Assembly: GCF_003029735.1 (NCBI RefSeq) | Contig: NZ_KZ686269.1 | Location: forward strand, 1,302,001 to 1,366,000 | DNA: 64,000 bases | Origin: Pedobacter yulinensis | GTDB taxonomy: Bacteria; Bacteroidota; Bacteroidia; Sphingobacteriales; Sphingobacteriaceae | Reading direction: 5' to 3' | Part shown: positions 41,837 through 50,361 of the stretch, one piece after another | How positions within the stretch are numbered: position 1 is the stretch's first letter | Layout of the letters: the number at the start of each line of letters is the position of its first letter | Program-made: the position numbers and the translations under genes | Notes under the pieces: generated by a model | Told to the model about the DNA's origin: nothing | Database searches by the model: none | The model's input: the letters and a program-made list of their open reading frames with translations, nothing else

Positions 41837-42324
41837 ACAAACAACTGTTGCTTTTAAGACATGGTGAAGCCGCCTATGCAAGGGCGGGTGCAGACTTTGA
41901 ACGGCCGCTCACGACCGCGGGCGCTGAAGACGTTCGGCTCATGGCCGGCAAAACTGCCGACCGCCAGATCCGGTTGGCAGGTGTATTCAGCAGTCCGGCA
42001 CGGCGCGCCTTCGATACGGCGGTACTTTTTGCCACCGGCATTGGCCTGCCAGCCGACGGTATTGTAACGCTTGACGAGGTCTATGAAGCACCGGTCAGGA
42101 CCTTACTGCGCACAGTTACCAGCTTTAGCGACAAGTTAAGCACCGTCATACTGGTAGGGCACAATCCTGGACTTACCGAACTGGCTAACTACCTGAGCGA
42201 TGCTGAAATCTACAACCTGCCTACTGCGGGCCTGGTCATGATTTCATTTCCATTCAATGAATGGCGATTGGTATCTCAAGGCACCGGCCGCGCTGACTTT
42301 ACAGATAGCCCCGAAGCGTATTAA
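41833..42324 (+). CDS. sixA: SixA-type phosphohistidine phosphatase
   Basis: 163 residues, the small SixA form of the histidine phosphatase superfamily. The catalytic RHGEA (His near 10), the SSPARRAFDTA arginine loop and VGHNPGLTELANYL with the second His are all present. SixA removes phosphate from His in HPt domains or phosphocarriers. It ends a three-gene operon by a 4-bp ATGA overlap with the glycosyltransferase. Its stop overlaps the convergent amn stop. Confidence 0.85.
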   Translation: MNKQLLLLRHGEAAYARAGADFERPLTTAGAEDVRLMAGKTADRQIRLAGVFSSPARRAFDTAVLFATGIGLPADGIVTLDEVYEAPVRTLLRTVTSFSDKLSTVILVGHNPGLTELANYLSDAEIYNLPTAGLVMISFPFNEWRLVSQGTGRADFTDSPEAY

Positions 42325-43184
42325 AACTGCAGGTGTTTAACGGTAAGACCGTTGTTGCTTAACTGTTTAAGCGAATCAATACCGATACGCAGGTGTGTTT
42401 CTACGAACCGCTCTGTAACCGAGCTGTCGCTTTCTGCAGTTTTAACACCCTCCGGGATCATGGGCTGATCTGAGACCAGCAGTAAAGCCCCGGTTGGGAT
42501 CTTATTGGCAAACCCAGTTGTAAAAATGGTTGCTGTTTCCATATCAACAGCCATGGCACGCAGTGATTTCAGGTACCGTTTAAAATCGCGGTCGTGTTCC
42601 CAAACCCGCCTGTTCGTTGTATAACAGGTACCGGTCCAGTAATCCCGGCCATAATCACGAATCGTTGTTGAAATCGCTTTCTGCAGCGCAAAAGAAGGTA
42701 AGGCAGGTACCTCTGCAGGCAGGTAATCATTTGAGGTCCCTTCGCCCCTGATAGCCGCTATAGGCAGGATCAGGTCGCCGAGCTGGTTTTTCTTTTTCAA
42801 ACCACCGCACTTGCCAAGAAACAGGCATGCTTTGGGCATAATGGCTGTAAGCAGGTCCATCATGGTTGCGGCAAGCGGACTCCCCATGCCGAAATTAATA
42901 ATCGTGATTCCATTGGCAGTCACGCTTTGCATGGGTTTATCCAGACCCATGATCGGCGCGTTGTCATGCCATTCACTGAACATCTGCAGGTATTTGCTGA
43001 AATTGGTCAGGAGGATGTACTCGCCAAATTCGGCCAGGGGCCTGCCGGTATACCGGGGCAGCCAGTTCGTTACGATCTCGTTTTTGGACTGCAGTCCCGA
43101 TTTAACCGGTGAATCTACTTCCTTAACCCTTTTGGCGTTTTTTACGACTTGCTCATCTTTCTTTACGTCTTTTTCTTCATTCAT
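42321..43184 (-). CDS. amn: AMP nucleosidase
   Basis: 287 residues, nucleoside phosphorylase fold with the shorter Bacteroidota layout. The N-terminal part is charged and probably disordered (residues 1-30). The core shows GMGSPLAATMMDLL, LFLGKCGGLKK, RGEGTSNDYLPAEVPALP, and MAVDMETATIFTTGF, the base-binding motif. It splits AMP to adenine and ribose 5-phosphate, or acts on related nucleotides. A rather strong AAAAGGAG stands 6 nt before the ATG, unusual in this window. It follows the clpX terminator on the same strand. Confidence 0.85.
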   Translation of the reverse strand: MNEEKDVKKDEQVVKNAKRVKEVDSPVKSGLQSKNEIVTNWLPRYTGRPLAEFGEYILLTNFSKYLQMFSEWHDNAPIMGLDKPMQSVTANGITIINFGMGSPLAATMMDLLTAIMPKACLFLGKCGGLKKKNQLGDLILPIAAIRGEGTSNDYLPAEVPALPSFALQKAISTTIRDYGRDYWTGTCYTTNRRVWEHDRDFKRYLKSLRAMAVDMETATIFTTGFANKIPTGALLLVSDQPMIPEGVKTAESDSSVTERFVETHLRIGIDSLKQLSNNGLTVKHLQF

Positions 43185-43190
43185 ATATTT

Positions 43191-43198
43191 CTCCTTTT
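43191..43198 (-). promoter_or_regulatory. Strong Shine-Dalgarno sequence of amn
   Basis: AAAAGGAG on the minus strand, 6 nt before the ATG (43184). Most other genes in this window lack such a motif, so it supports the chosen start. Confidence 0.6.
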
Positions 43199-43209
43199 AA
43201 TTACGCAGG

Positions 43210-43241
43210 TACAAAAAATCCCCGGTTTTGCCGGGGATTTC
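43210..43241 (-). terminator. Intrinsic terminator after clpX
   Basis: A perfect 10-bp stem (AAATCCCCGG, 43216-43225, with CCGGGGATTT, 43231-43240) followed by a T run on the minus strand, directly after the clpX stop. Readthrough would enter amn. Confidence 0.85.
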
Positions 43242-43242
43242 T

Positions 43243-44481
43243 TTATGCTGCTTTAAGCTTTTTAAAATCTGCTTTCTCGAATTTCTCCCTGGCGTAGTCC
43301 AGGTCGATCCGCAACTCGCTCGTACCATCGTCTGATGGAACGTCGAACATCGCATCGAGCATAATGGCTTCGCAGATAGACCGCAATCCCCTTGCGCCGA
43401 GCTTGTATTCCATCGCCTTGTCTACAATGAAGTTCAGCACATCATCTTCAAACACCAGGTCTACATTTTCGTAGGCGAACAACTTTACATATTGCCTTAC
43501 AAGCGAATTTTTCGGCTCGGTCAGGATGTTGCGCAGCGCCTCGCGGTCGAGCGGATTCAGGTGCGACAGTACCGGAATACGGCCAATCAGCTCGGGAATC
43601 AGTCCGAAAGACTTCAGGTCCTGCGGCGTAATGTACTTGTACAAATTTTTCAGGTCCAGTTCCGCATCATCACGTTTCACTTTATACCCTACAGCCTGGG
43701 TACGCAGCCTGCCTGCAATTTTGCGTTCAATGCCGTCGAAAGCACCGCCGCAGATAAATAAGATGTTGTTGGTATTGACCGCAATCATCTTCTGGTCGGG
43801 GTGTTTGCGCCCACCCTGTGGAGGCACGTTAACCACGGTACCTTCCAGGATTTTCAGCAAAGCCTGCTGAACGCCTTCGCCAGATACGTCGCGTGTAATA
43901 GAGGGATTGTCGCTTTTGCGTGCAACTTTATCCACTTCGTCAATGTAAACAATACCGCGTTCTGCGGCAGCCACATCATAATCTGCTGCCTGCAGCAATC
44001 TGGTCAGGATGCTTTCCACATCTTCGCCTACATAACCGGCCTCTGTTAGCACCGTAGCATCACAGATGCAAAACGGCACATGTAAGATCTTGGCAATGGT
44101 CTTTGCAAGCAAAGTCTTACCCGTACCGGTCTCCCCGACCAGCATGATGTTCGATTTCTCGATCTCCACCTCGTCCTGGTCAACCTTTTGGTTCAGGCGT
44201 TTGTAATGGTTGTATACTGCAACAGCCAGCACCTTCTTTGCATCGTCCTGCCCGATCACGTACTGATCCAGGTGCCGCTTTATTTCCAGCGGTTTGAGCA
44301 AGGTCAGCGTTTGCTGGGCAGCTGCCGACTTTTTATTGCCCATCTCCTGCATAACCAGCTGATGGGCCTGTGATACGCATTTGTCGCAAATGTGTGCATC
44401 CAGCCCCTCAATCAGCATGAGTGTATCCTGTTTGCCGGAGCCGCAAAATGAGCAGCGAATGTCTTTTGAACTTTTGGCCAT
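43243..44481 (-). CDS. clpX: ATP-dependent Clp protease ATP-binding subunit ClpX
   Basis: 412 residues. N-terminal zinc-binding domain with two Cys pairs (CSFCGSGKQ and CDKC), then the AAA+ module: Walker A GETGTGKT, Walker B IVYIDEVDK, pore loop GYVGEDVE and the C-terminal sensor region EYKLGARGLRSICE. It unfolds tagged proteins and feeds them into ClpP. It is coupled to clpP by a 1-bp overlap (TAATG). Confidence 0.96.
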   Translation of the reverse strand: MAKSSKDIRCSFCGSGKQDTLMLIEGLDAHICDKCVSQAHQLVMQEMGNKKSAAAQQTLTLLKPLEIKRHLDQYVIGQDDAKKVLAVAVYNHYKRLNQKVDQDEVEIEKSNIMLVGETGTGKTLLAKTIAKILHVPFCICDATVLTEAGYVGEDVESILTRLLQAADYDVAAAERGIVYIDEVDKVARKSDNPSITRDVSGEGVQQALLKILEGTVVNVPPQGGRKHPDQKMIAVNTNNILFICGGAFDGIERKIAGRLRTQAVGYKVKRDDAELDLKNLYKYITPQDLKSFGLIPELIGRIPVLSHLNPLDREALRNILTEPKNSLVRQYVKLFAYENVDLVFEDDVLNFIVDKAMEYKLGARGLRSICEAIMLDAMFDVPSDDGTSELRIDLDYAREKFEKADFKKLKAA

Positions 44482-45173
44482 TATTTTTTTTCGTTTCGGC
44501 TCAGAACCTCGTCGACCATACCCATCGCTTTGGCTTCATCTGCCGTCATCCAGTAGTCGCGGTCTGAGGCTTTTTCAACCCATTCAAAGGTTTGCCCCGA
44601 GTGTTCTGAGATGATATCGTATAATTCTTTTTTCAATTTCAGCATTTCCCGCAGGTTGATCTCCATATCTGCAGCAACACCCTGCGCACCGCCCGATGGC
44701 TGGTGGATCATGACACGCGAGTGCGGCAAGGCAGCACGTTTACCTTTGGCTCCGGCTACCAGCAGTACTGCACCCATTGATGCGGCCATGCCGGTACAGA
44801 TCGTAGCTACATCAGGTTGAATATACTGCATGGTATCATAAATCCCTAAACCTGCATATACAGACCCGCCCGGAGAGTTGATGTAGATCTGGATGTCCCG
44901 CTCTGCATCTGCCGATTGAAGAAATAACAACTGAGCCTGGATAATGTTGGCATTCTGATCATAAATCGCATCGCCCAGGAAAATGATGCGATCCATCATT
45001 AAACGAGAAAAAACGTCCATTTGCGCCACGTTGAGTTGACGTTCTTCGATGATGTAAGGAGTCATCGACTGCGGCGAGAGGTTGGCCTGTGCAATAAATT
45101 TATCTACGTGCAAACCACCTATTCCCTGGTGTTTCACGGCGAATTTTCTGAATTCTTTAGCGTCTATATTCAT
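44481..45173 (-). CDS. clpP: ATP-dependent Clp protease proteolytic subunit ClpP
   Basis: 230 residues, slightly long because of an N-terminal stretch (about 30). Catalytic Ser in GMAASMGAVLL and His in MIHQPSGG; the Asp follows in the WVEKASDRDYWM region. The tetradecamer forms a degradation chamber with ClpX. It is the first gene of clpP-clpX; tig lies about 345 bp upstream on the same strand, beyond a terminator, as in many bacteria. No exact promoter was found in the gap. Confidence 0.95.
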   Translation of the reverse strand: MNIDAKEFRKFAVKHQGIGGLHVDKFIAQANLSPQSMTPYIIEERQLNVAQMDVFSRLMMDRIIFLGDAIYDQNANIIQAQLLFLQSADAERDIQIYINSPGGSVYAGLGIYDTMQYIQPDVATICTGMAASMGAVLLVAGAKGKRAALPHSRVMIHQPSGGAQGVAADMEINLREMLKLKKELYDIISEHSGQTFEWVEKASDRDYWMTADEAKAMGMVDEVLSRNEKK

Positions 45174-45518
45174 GTAATAATGATTTTGGCCCGGTCGTTT
45201 TTACCTGTTGCGGCTGCCTGCTCCCGGGGAATTGATACGTTTTTATAACTGCAGACTGTATAGTTAATTTACGTGCCAATTTATTTAAATATTCCAGATT
45301 ATAAAATTTATTCAGCGGGGAACCAGCCGCCCGGCCCGTCGCCCGCCGCTGTAAAGCATTTCATAACCCGACATAAATACCAGAAAATGAAGATATTTCA
45401 AGCCCTGACCCTGGCAGCAGGTACAAAAAGAGCAGCGTAAATGCTGCTCCTTTTTTATATCGTCATCATGCCGGCAACTGACAAACGGTCAGCGTTCGGG
45501 GCCGGCACTGTCAAAGAT
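45174..45518. other. 345-bp gap between tig and clpP
   Basis: It holds the tig terminator (45424-45456) and, nearer clpP, a TTGGCAC-containing AT-rich stretch that may hold the clpP promoter. A 17-codon plus-strand ORF at 45387-45440 is probably fortuitous. Nothing else recognised. Confidence 0.5.
45424..45456 (-). terminator. Intrinsic terminator after tig
   Basis: GAGCAGC and GCTGCTC arms (45430-45436 with 45443-45449), loop 6 nt, extended by A/T pairs; a T run follows on both strands, so it could be bidirectional. It lies about 63 bp beyond the tig stop. Confidence 0.75.
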
Positions 45519-46868
45519 TTACGCTTTGGTCAGTTCGGTGAACTTCTTGTAATCAATTTCCTGCTCATCGATCGTGGCTACAGATTTGATGTAATCAAAA
45601 GTCTTGATGGCTTTGACCTCTTCGAAAATGCGGTTGGCGTTTTCTTTGTCCTGCAGGAACTGAACGGTGTACTGAGCAAGCTGATCTTCAGGCATCGGGC
45701 TCGGGCTGTACATGCGAAACTGTGCATCAAGGCGTTCTTTAGCCGTTTTGAATACATCTTCGTATTTGATCTCGATGCTGTTGTCTTTCATGATCTTGTT
45801 CTCGATCAATGTCCAGCGGAGATTTTTAGCAAAATCAGCATATCCCTGCTCCAGTTCCTCGTCGCTTAGTTTCTCATTGGTAGCTTTCAGCCACCTTTTC
45901 AAAAATTCATCAGGAAGTTCGAGTGTATACTTTTGCAGCAATTTTTCGTAAATATCGTTAGACAACTGGCGGTCTGCGTCCTGTTTGAACATACCTTCCA
46001 CCTCTTCAGTTATCTTAGCAACGAAACCAGCCTCATCTGTCACGGTGTCTTTGCCAAAAAGTTTGTCAAAAAACTCCTGGTTCAGATCCGCTTCTTCAAG
46101 TCTGTTTACGTTTTTTACGGTCAGCCTGAATTTAGACTGCAGTTCTTTTGCGTCTTCTTCGCTGATGTTCAGCACCTTTGCCAACTGCGCGTCATCAGCG
46201 AAGGCTTTTTTAAGATCAATTTCAACCTCGTCTCCTGCTTTCAGGCCGATCAATGATTTCAGGATCTCGCCGTCTTCGATCAGGTCAAGACGAACGGAAG
46301 CTGTATTGGTGATGCCGCCTTCGAAAACCGAACCGTCTGGTGAAAGTTGTGTCAGCTCTGACCAAAGTACGTCGCCACTCTCAGCAGCTTCAGGATTGGT
46401 CATTTTACCATAACTTTTGCGGATGTTCTTGATACGGGCATCGAGGGTTTCCTGGTCAGCCTTTACAACATAGCCTGTAAATTTATCGGCAGAAGTGATA
46501 TCCACATCGAAAGAAGGCGCAAGACCCAGTTCGTAGTCGAACTCAAACTCGTCGTTACCATCCCAGTTAAATTCTTTGGTATCGTCCATTTTTGGAAGCG
46601 GCTGTCCGAGTATCTCGAGTTTCTGCTCGCCAATATAATTGTTCAGGGTGTCGTTCAGCAGGTTGTTGATCTCATCTACCAGGATGCTTTTGCCATACAT
46701 TCTTTTGATGTGTGCGGGAGGAACCATTCCTTTACGGAAGCCCGGGAGATTGGCTTTTTTAGCCTGCTCTTTGATGGCTTTCTCGACCTTCTGGGTGTAA
46801 TCTTCGGGTGTGATCTTGATTTTTACGACCGCACCAAGGTTGCCTTGCTTTTCCTGTGTGATATTCAT
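45519..46868 (-). CDS. tig: Trigger factor
   Basis: 449 residues. N-terminal ribosome-binding domain with LPGFRKGMVPPAHIKRMYG, the known GFRxGxxP ribosome-contact motif; a divergent FKBP-like central domain (about 150-250), and a long helical C-terminal chaperone domain. It meets nascent chains at the ribosome exit. A TACTTTTG box at 46960-46953 is the likely -7 element, giving a leader of about 75 nt. The order tig, clpP, clpX matches the widespread arrangement. Confidence 0.93.
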   Translation of the reverse strand: MNITQEKQGNLGAVVKIKITPEDYTQKVEKAIKEQAKKANLPGFRKGMVPPAHIKRMYGKSILVDEINNLLNDTLNNYIGEQKLEILGQPLPKMDDTKEFNWDGNDEFEFDYELGLAPSFDVDITSADKFTGYVVKADQETLDARIKNIRKSYGKMTNPEAAESGDVLWSELTQLSPDGSVFEGGITNTASVRLDLIEDGEILKSLIGLKAGDEVEIDLKKAFADDAQLAKVLNISEEDAKELQSKFRLTVKNVNRLEEADLNQEFFDKLFGKDTVTDEAGFVAKITEEVEGMFKQDADRQLSNDIYEKLLQKYTLELPDEFLKRWLKATNEKLSDEELEQGYADFAKNLRWTLIENKIMKDNSIEIKYEDVFKTAKERLDAQFRMYSPSPMPEDQLAQYTVQFLQDKENANRIFEEVKAIKTFDYIKSVATIDEQEIDYKKFTELTKA

Positions 46869-46952
46869 TCTGTTGAAGTCTTTTTTGTTTTCCAGCCCCC
46901 CAAAACAAATTCGCGCCGAACTACAGCTTTTAAGGGGCTATTTTATGGGTTG

Positions 46953-46960
46953 CAAAAGTA
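46953..46960 (-). promoter_or_regulatory. -7 box of tig
   Basis: TACTTTTG on the minus strand, an exact TAnnTTTG match. The nearest upstream TTG is only 14 bp away. Confidence 0.4.
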
Positions 46961-47020
46961 TGAAAAATTTCAGCCAAATGAAAGAATGGGCGGAATTTAG
47001 CGGCGGCCCCGTCAAGTCTG

Positions 47021-48220
47021 CTAGTCGAGCGGCAGGATCACTTCGAACCTGGAACCCCTCCCTTTGGTGGAACTGATTCTCAATTGGCCTTTCTGCTGTT
47101 CAATAAGGTGCTTGACGAGCGACAGCCCGAAACCGTAACCCTTCTCGCCTGCTGTTCCGGTACGGCTTTTTACGCCACCCTGGTTTATCTCTTGAATAAC
47201 GGACTCGTCCATCCCTTCTCCTGTGTCTGTTACCAGGATTTTCAGCTTCTGGCTGCTTACATCTGTGAGCAGGTCAAAATCTACATGGATGCTGCCGCCC
47301 CGCGGCGTGAATTTAATGGCGTTCGAGATCAGGTTCCCTGAAATCTGCATCAGCTTCGGTTTTGGAAAAGGAATCGAGGCACGTTCAGGGTTTACCTCGA
47401 TATGAAGAGCTATTTCTTTACCATGAGCCTGCGGTGCATATAAGCGCAGTAACTTTTCTTTCAGGACGAGCATATTAAAATATTGGTCGCCCGTTTTCAG
47501 CTTTGCCTGATCGTCTGAGAGGATCTCGTCAGCCAGATCGAGCAATGATTTGCTGCTTTTATGAATCATGGCAATAAAGTCGAGCACTTCGTCCAGTTTA
47601 TTTGCCTGCCCCTGCTGGCTGATCACCTCAGAAAGCCCGATGATCCCGGCCAGCGGACCACGAATATCGTGCGCTACTTTTTTTCGGGTCTCATCAACTT
47701 TTTTGACCTGTTCTTTCAGGTCGCCAATGGCTTTATAAGACCTGAGCCGGTTCACGATCTCATCCGCAATAATGCGGAGCATGGCCACTTTTTCAGGATC
47801 GAGTTGCTGGCGCCGGCTGTCCATGACACACAACGCGCCGACTGCCCGGCCGGGTTCGACCTCGAGTGGCAGACCAAAATAGTACCGCAGCTCAAGCGGT
47901 CCTTTGACATAAAATTTATCCTTGAAGCGGTCATCATCAGACAGGTCAGGTACTTCAAAAGACCGTTCACCCATAATGGTATGCTGGCAAACGGACTCTT
48001 CGCGGGGCATCTGATCCACATCGAGGCCATGGCTGGCCACACTCCACTGGGTATATGAATCAATCAGGTTAATAAGTGATATTTCGGTTCCCGCTACGCG
48101 GGCAGCTAGTTCGGTTAGATCCTTGAAGTTATCCTTCAGCCCCGAATAATCGATGTCAAGTTCAGCCAGGCTCAGAACCCGTTCGTTTTCGTGCGCCGGA
48201 ATCGGTTGGTTATCTTCCAT
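47021..48220 (-). CDS. GAF-domain sensor histidine kinase
   Basis: 399 residues from the ATG at 48220; an in-frame TTG three codons upstream is less likely. N-terminal GAF domain (about 20-165, with SLINLIDSYTQWSVASHGLDVDQMPREESVCQHTI, a pattern common in GAF kinases), a coiled linker, the phospho-His in VAHDIRGPLAGIIGLSEVI, and the ATPase domain (NLISNAIKF, DTGEGMDE, GYGFGLSLVK). There is no membrane segment, so it is cytoplasmic. No response regulator is adjacent. It has a good promoter at 48243-48271. Confidence 0.88.
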   Translation of the reverse strand: MEDNQPIPAHENERVLSLAELDIDYSGLKDNFKDLTELAARVAGTEISLINLIDSYTQWSVASHGLDVDQMPREESVCQHTIMGERSFEVPDLSDDDRFKDKFYVKGPLELRYYFGLPLEVEPGRAVGALCVMDSRRQQLDPEKVAMLRIIADEIVNRLRSYKAIGDLKEQVKKVDETRKKVAHDIRGPLAGIIGLSEVISQQGQANKLDEVLDFIAMIHKSSKSLLDLADEILSDDQAKLKTGDQYFNMLVLKEKLLRLYAPQAHGKEIALHIEVNPERASIPFPKPKLMQISGNLISNAIKFTPRGGSIHVDFDLLTDVSSQKLKILVTDTGEGMDESVIQEINQGGVKSRTGTAGEKGYGFGLSLVKHLIEQQKGQLRISSTKGRGSRFEVILPLD

Positions 48221-48242
48221 AAGTTTCAAATAAGGCTTAAGC

Positions 48243-48271
48243 CAAAGCTAATATTTTTCGGACAATTCCAA
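48243..48271 (-). promoter_or_regulatory. Promoter of the GAF histidine kinase gene
   Basis: TTG (48271-48269), 18-bp spacer, TAGCTTTG (48250-48243) on the minus strand, about 22 nt before the ATG. Confidence 0.55.
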
Positions 48272-48366
48272 TCTGCCCGACAAATTTTTGCAGGGTCGAT
48301 GTGTCAAAAAGCTGCAAGAAGCTACCCTGCAACCGCAGAACATGGGAGTCCGAAACAGCTTTTGCC

Positions 48367-48374
48367 TATCTTTG
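48367..48374 (+). promoter_or_regulatory. -7 box of the small membrane protein gene
   Basis: TATCTTTG, exact match, 15 nt before the ATG at 48390. Confidence 0.4.
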
Positions 48375-48389
48375 CCAAAATTCAATTCC

Positions 48390-48860
48390 ATGGCTGCTCC
48401 ATTACCATTCGCTGCATCTGCTGCAGGAAAAAAAACCTTTAAGATGCTGCTCATTGTTGCCTTGTCAATTCTGGGCCTATCTTTTTTTATCCCCCGCGCT
48501 GCCGTCTTCGATATCAATCTTGCTGACACGTATTATGTGCTATCAAAACGTACACTGTATTACGCCGCTGGCCTGTTCCTGGTGTTGTGCTACCTCGTTT
48601 ACCAGCTCAACAGCCGTTCGCTGTTATCCAAATGGCTGGTCTTCCTGCATCTGTTTCTCACCCTGGTACCTATTATTTATCTACTTGGCCGCATTGGCGG
48701 GTTTAACAGCGAAAGTCCGTTTATAACGCCGCCGGCAGAGATGAAAATCTTTGAGAAATTGATTGCAGCCTTTGTTCTCGGGCAATTGCTGCTGATCGGC
48801 AACCTGATATTCGGCCTGATTAAATTAACGAAGGCTCAAAAACACAGCGAAGCGGTTTAG
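48390..48860 (+). CDS. Hypothetical four-helix membrane protein
   Basis: 156 residues from ATG 48390. Four membrane helices (about 17-38, 51-70, 80-97, 125-145). The segment FDINLADTYYVLSKRTLYY resembles the DxxxxDTYYVV motif found in subunit I of haem-copper oxidases, but the His ligands are missing and the protein is far too short for that. Function unknown. It diverges from the GAF kinase gene and stands alone. Confidence 0.65.
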   Translation: MAAPLPFAASAAGKKTFKMLLIVALSILGLSFFIPRAAVFDINLADTYYVLSKRTLYYAAGLFLVLCYLVYQLNSRSLLSKWLVFLHLFLTLVPIIYLLGRIGGFNSESPFITPPAEMKIFEKLIAAFVLGQLLLIGNLIFGLIKLTKAQKHSEAV

Positions 48861-49308
48861 GGCATCCTGTCGTTAAATATTGTTTCTGCGAAAGACCGGT
48901 CAGCCATAAACCAGACCCCGGGCGCCCGGTACTGAGCAGTCTCCGGTACCAGACCGGGCCATCCTGAATATGTCTATAAAAAATTTAATTCAGTAAAATA
49001 AAGGCATGAGGCCGCTTGCAGATGCATGCCCTCGAGATCCTCTTACCGGCTGCAGGGAAATTCGCTTCCTCTCTATGATCTGGTTACACAATGCAACTTT
49101 TTATTGCTGCGCGTCAGGGTGCCACCGTGAGAGGGACAGGCCGCCAATCCAGTTCAGAAGCACAGCGAATAATCAGGCGATTCTGAATATAACCTCCAGC
49201 ATAAGGGCCAGGTGTTGCCGCCTGTTCATGAAAGCATAATTTTGATGTGGAGAACGGCAGGTTTTATAAACCGGCGCTCTTCTGGCTTCGGGCGCAATGG
49301 GCTCCGGA
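48861..49308. other. 448-bp gene-free stretch
   Basis: Between the small membrane protein gene and the terminator of tRNA-Leu(TAG). A 77-codon ORF at 49006-49239 has atypical composition (Cys- and Arg-rich, without a recognisable fold) and is not called. No RNA gene, repeat or promoter was recognised. Confidence 0.4.
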
Positions 49309-49340
49309 GCAAAAAAAATCCCGGCCGTCGGGCCAGGATT
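49309..49340 (-). terminator. Intrinsic terminator after tRNA-Leu(TAG)
   Basis: CCTGGCC-CGAC-GGCCGGG stem followed by eight T on the minus strand, 11 bp from the tRNA 3' end. Confidence 0.75.
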
Positions 49341-49350
49341 TCAAAACAAG

Positions 49351-49432
49351 TGCGGAAGAAGGGACTCGAACCCCCACGCCGTGAAGCGCCAGATCCTAAG
49401 TCTGGTGCGGCTACCAATTACGCCACTTCCGC
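49351..49432 (-). tRNA. tRNA-Leu (anticodon TAG)
   Basis: Class II tRNA of 82 nt. Acceptor GCGGAAG pairs with the 3' strand with one wobble; discriminator A. The anticodon loop CTTAGGA reads TAG on a CCAGA/TCTGG stem. Long variable arm, T loop TTCGAGTC. It has its own promoter and terminator. Confidence 0.93.
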
Positions 49433-49453
49433 AGTTAGGATTGTTTCAGACTG

Positions 49454-49482
49454 CAAAGATAAGGGTTCAACGCGTTTTTCAA
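49454..49482 (-). promoter_or_regulatory. Promoter of tRNA-Leu(TAG)
   Basis: TTG (49482-49480), 18-bp spacer, TATCTTTG (49461-49454) on the minus strand. The same spacing occurs at the tRNA-Leu pair near 2.2 kb. Confidence 0.6.
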
Positions 49483-49548
49483 AAAAAATAATGCATTTGG
49501 CACGTTCTTCAAAGATTTTCAGCACTTTATTTTTGGAAGAGCGATGCT

Positions 49549-50355
49549 TCAGGTGCCCTGAACCAGCTTTTGCCATTCAAAAAAATATTGTACAGCCTTC
49601 ACCATCCTGCTTCCATACCAGCTGAACATTTCTCCATCGACCAGCAGAATCCGGGCATTTGGAAGAATGGCCTGCAGTTCTGCCGCATGTTCTGAGCGGA
49701 AGGGAAATGGTTCTGACGACAGCAGCACCAGGCCGGGATCAAGTTTCTTTAAATCTGCCTCGGCCAGCGCGGGGTAACGTTCCTCCTGTACTACATTCTG
49801 TAATCCGTTCTGGCGCATGATCGAATCTATGTATGTAGACTGGCCTGCCGCCATCCATGGGTTTCGCCAGATCAGGTACATGGTTTTGTGCGCAATCTGC
49901 CTGTTCAGCGCCAGCGAACCGAGGTCGTTGAATCCGGCCGTGATCAGGTGCTTCAGGTATGCGGCTTCGGGCTCACGGTCTACCATGGCCCCGATTTCTG
50001 TCAGCGCCTGCAAGCTGTCTTCGATTGTCACAATATCGCTCACCCAAACCGGAAAACGGGCCGAGAGGGCCTCGATGTCTGCGCGGGTATTTTCCTCTTT
50101 GCTGGCAATGATCAGATCGGGCCCGATCGCTTCAATGATATCGAGTTTAAGCTTTTTCGTACCACCAACCTTTGGCCGGCCGGCAAATTTGCCGATCGGG
50201 TGAATGCAGAATTTGGTCACCCCGGCTACCTCCTTATCCAGGCCAAGGTCAAAAAGCAATTCGGTCAGCGAAGGAACGACCGAAACGATCTTTTGCGGCC
50301 TGAAAGGTACGGTAACCGTTCGCCCGAGCTGATCGGTGTAAGTTCTTGTTGCCAT
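49549..50355 (-). CDS. BtuF-like helical-backbone metal/cobalamin receptor without signal peptide
   Basis: 268 residues from MATRTYTDQLGRTV; an upstream Met at 50388 would add 11 residues, still with no signal peptide. Pattern of the cobalamin/iron-chelate binding proteins: PQKIVSVVPSLTELLFDLGL, VGGTKKLKLDIIEAIGPDLIIAS, and a long bridging helix. Relatives bind vitamin B12 or siderophores in the periplasm; the absence of a leader here suggests a cytoplasmic or differently exported form. The -7 box TAGCTTTG lies 6 nt before the ATG, so it is likely separate from the ABC operon upstream. Confidence 0.8.
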   Translation of the reverse strand: MATRTYTDQLGRTVTVPFRPQKIVSVVPSLTELLFDLGLDKEVAGVTKFCIHPIGKFAGRPKVGGTKKLKLDIIEAIGPDLIIASKEENTRADIEALSARFPVWVSDIVTIEDSLQALTEIGAMVDREPEAAYLKHLITAGFNDLGSLALNRQIAHKTMYLIWRNPWMAAGQSTYIDSIMRQNGLQNVVQEERYPALAEADLKKLDPGLVLLSSEPFPFRSEHAAELQAILPNARILLVDGEMFSWYGSRMVKAVQYFFEWQKLVQGT

Positions 50356-50361
50356 GGCATG

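Noticed and set aside
40814..42324. SixA acting on the HPt domains encoded in this window
   Set aside because: Attractive because SixA dephosphorylates HPt proteins, but nothing in the sequence links sixA to the HPt gene at 12668 or the hybrid kinase at 37509; its operon context points to envelope glycans instead.
45174..45300. TGGCAC sequence upstream of clpP resembling a sigma-54 -24 element
   Set aside because: At the correct 5-bp spacing the -12 half reads TTAA instead of TTGC, so the essential GC is missing.
45387..45440. 17-codon plus-strand ORF ending inside the tig terminator hairpin
   Set aside because: No Shine-Dalgarno or promoter, no downstream gene to attenuate on that strand; its last codons are simply one arm of the hairpin.
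49006..49239. 77-codon plus-strand ORF
   Set aside because: Composition rich in Cys and Arg with no hydrophobic periodicity and no promoter or ribosome site; looks like chance in a gene-free stretch.
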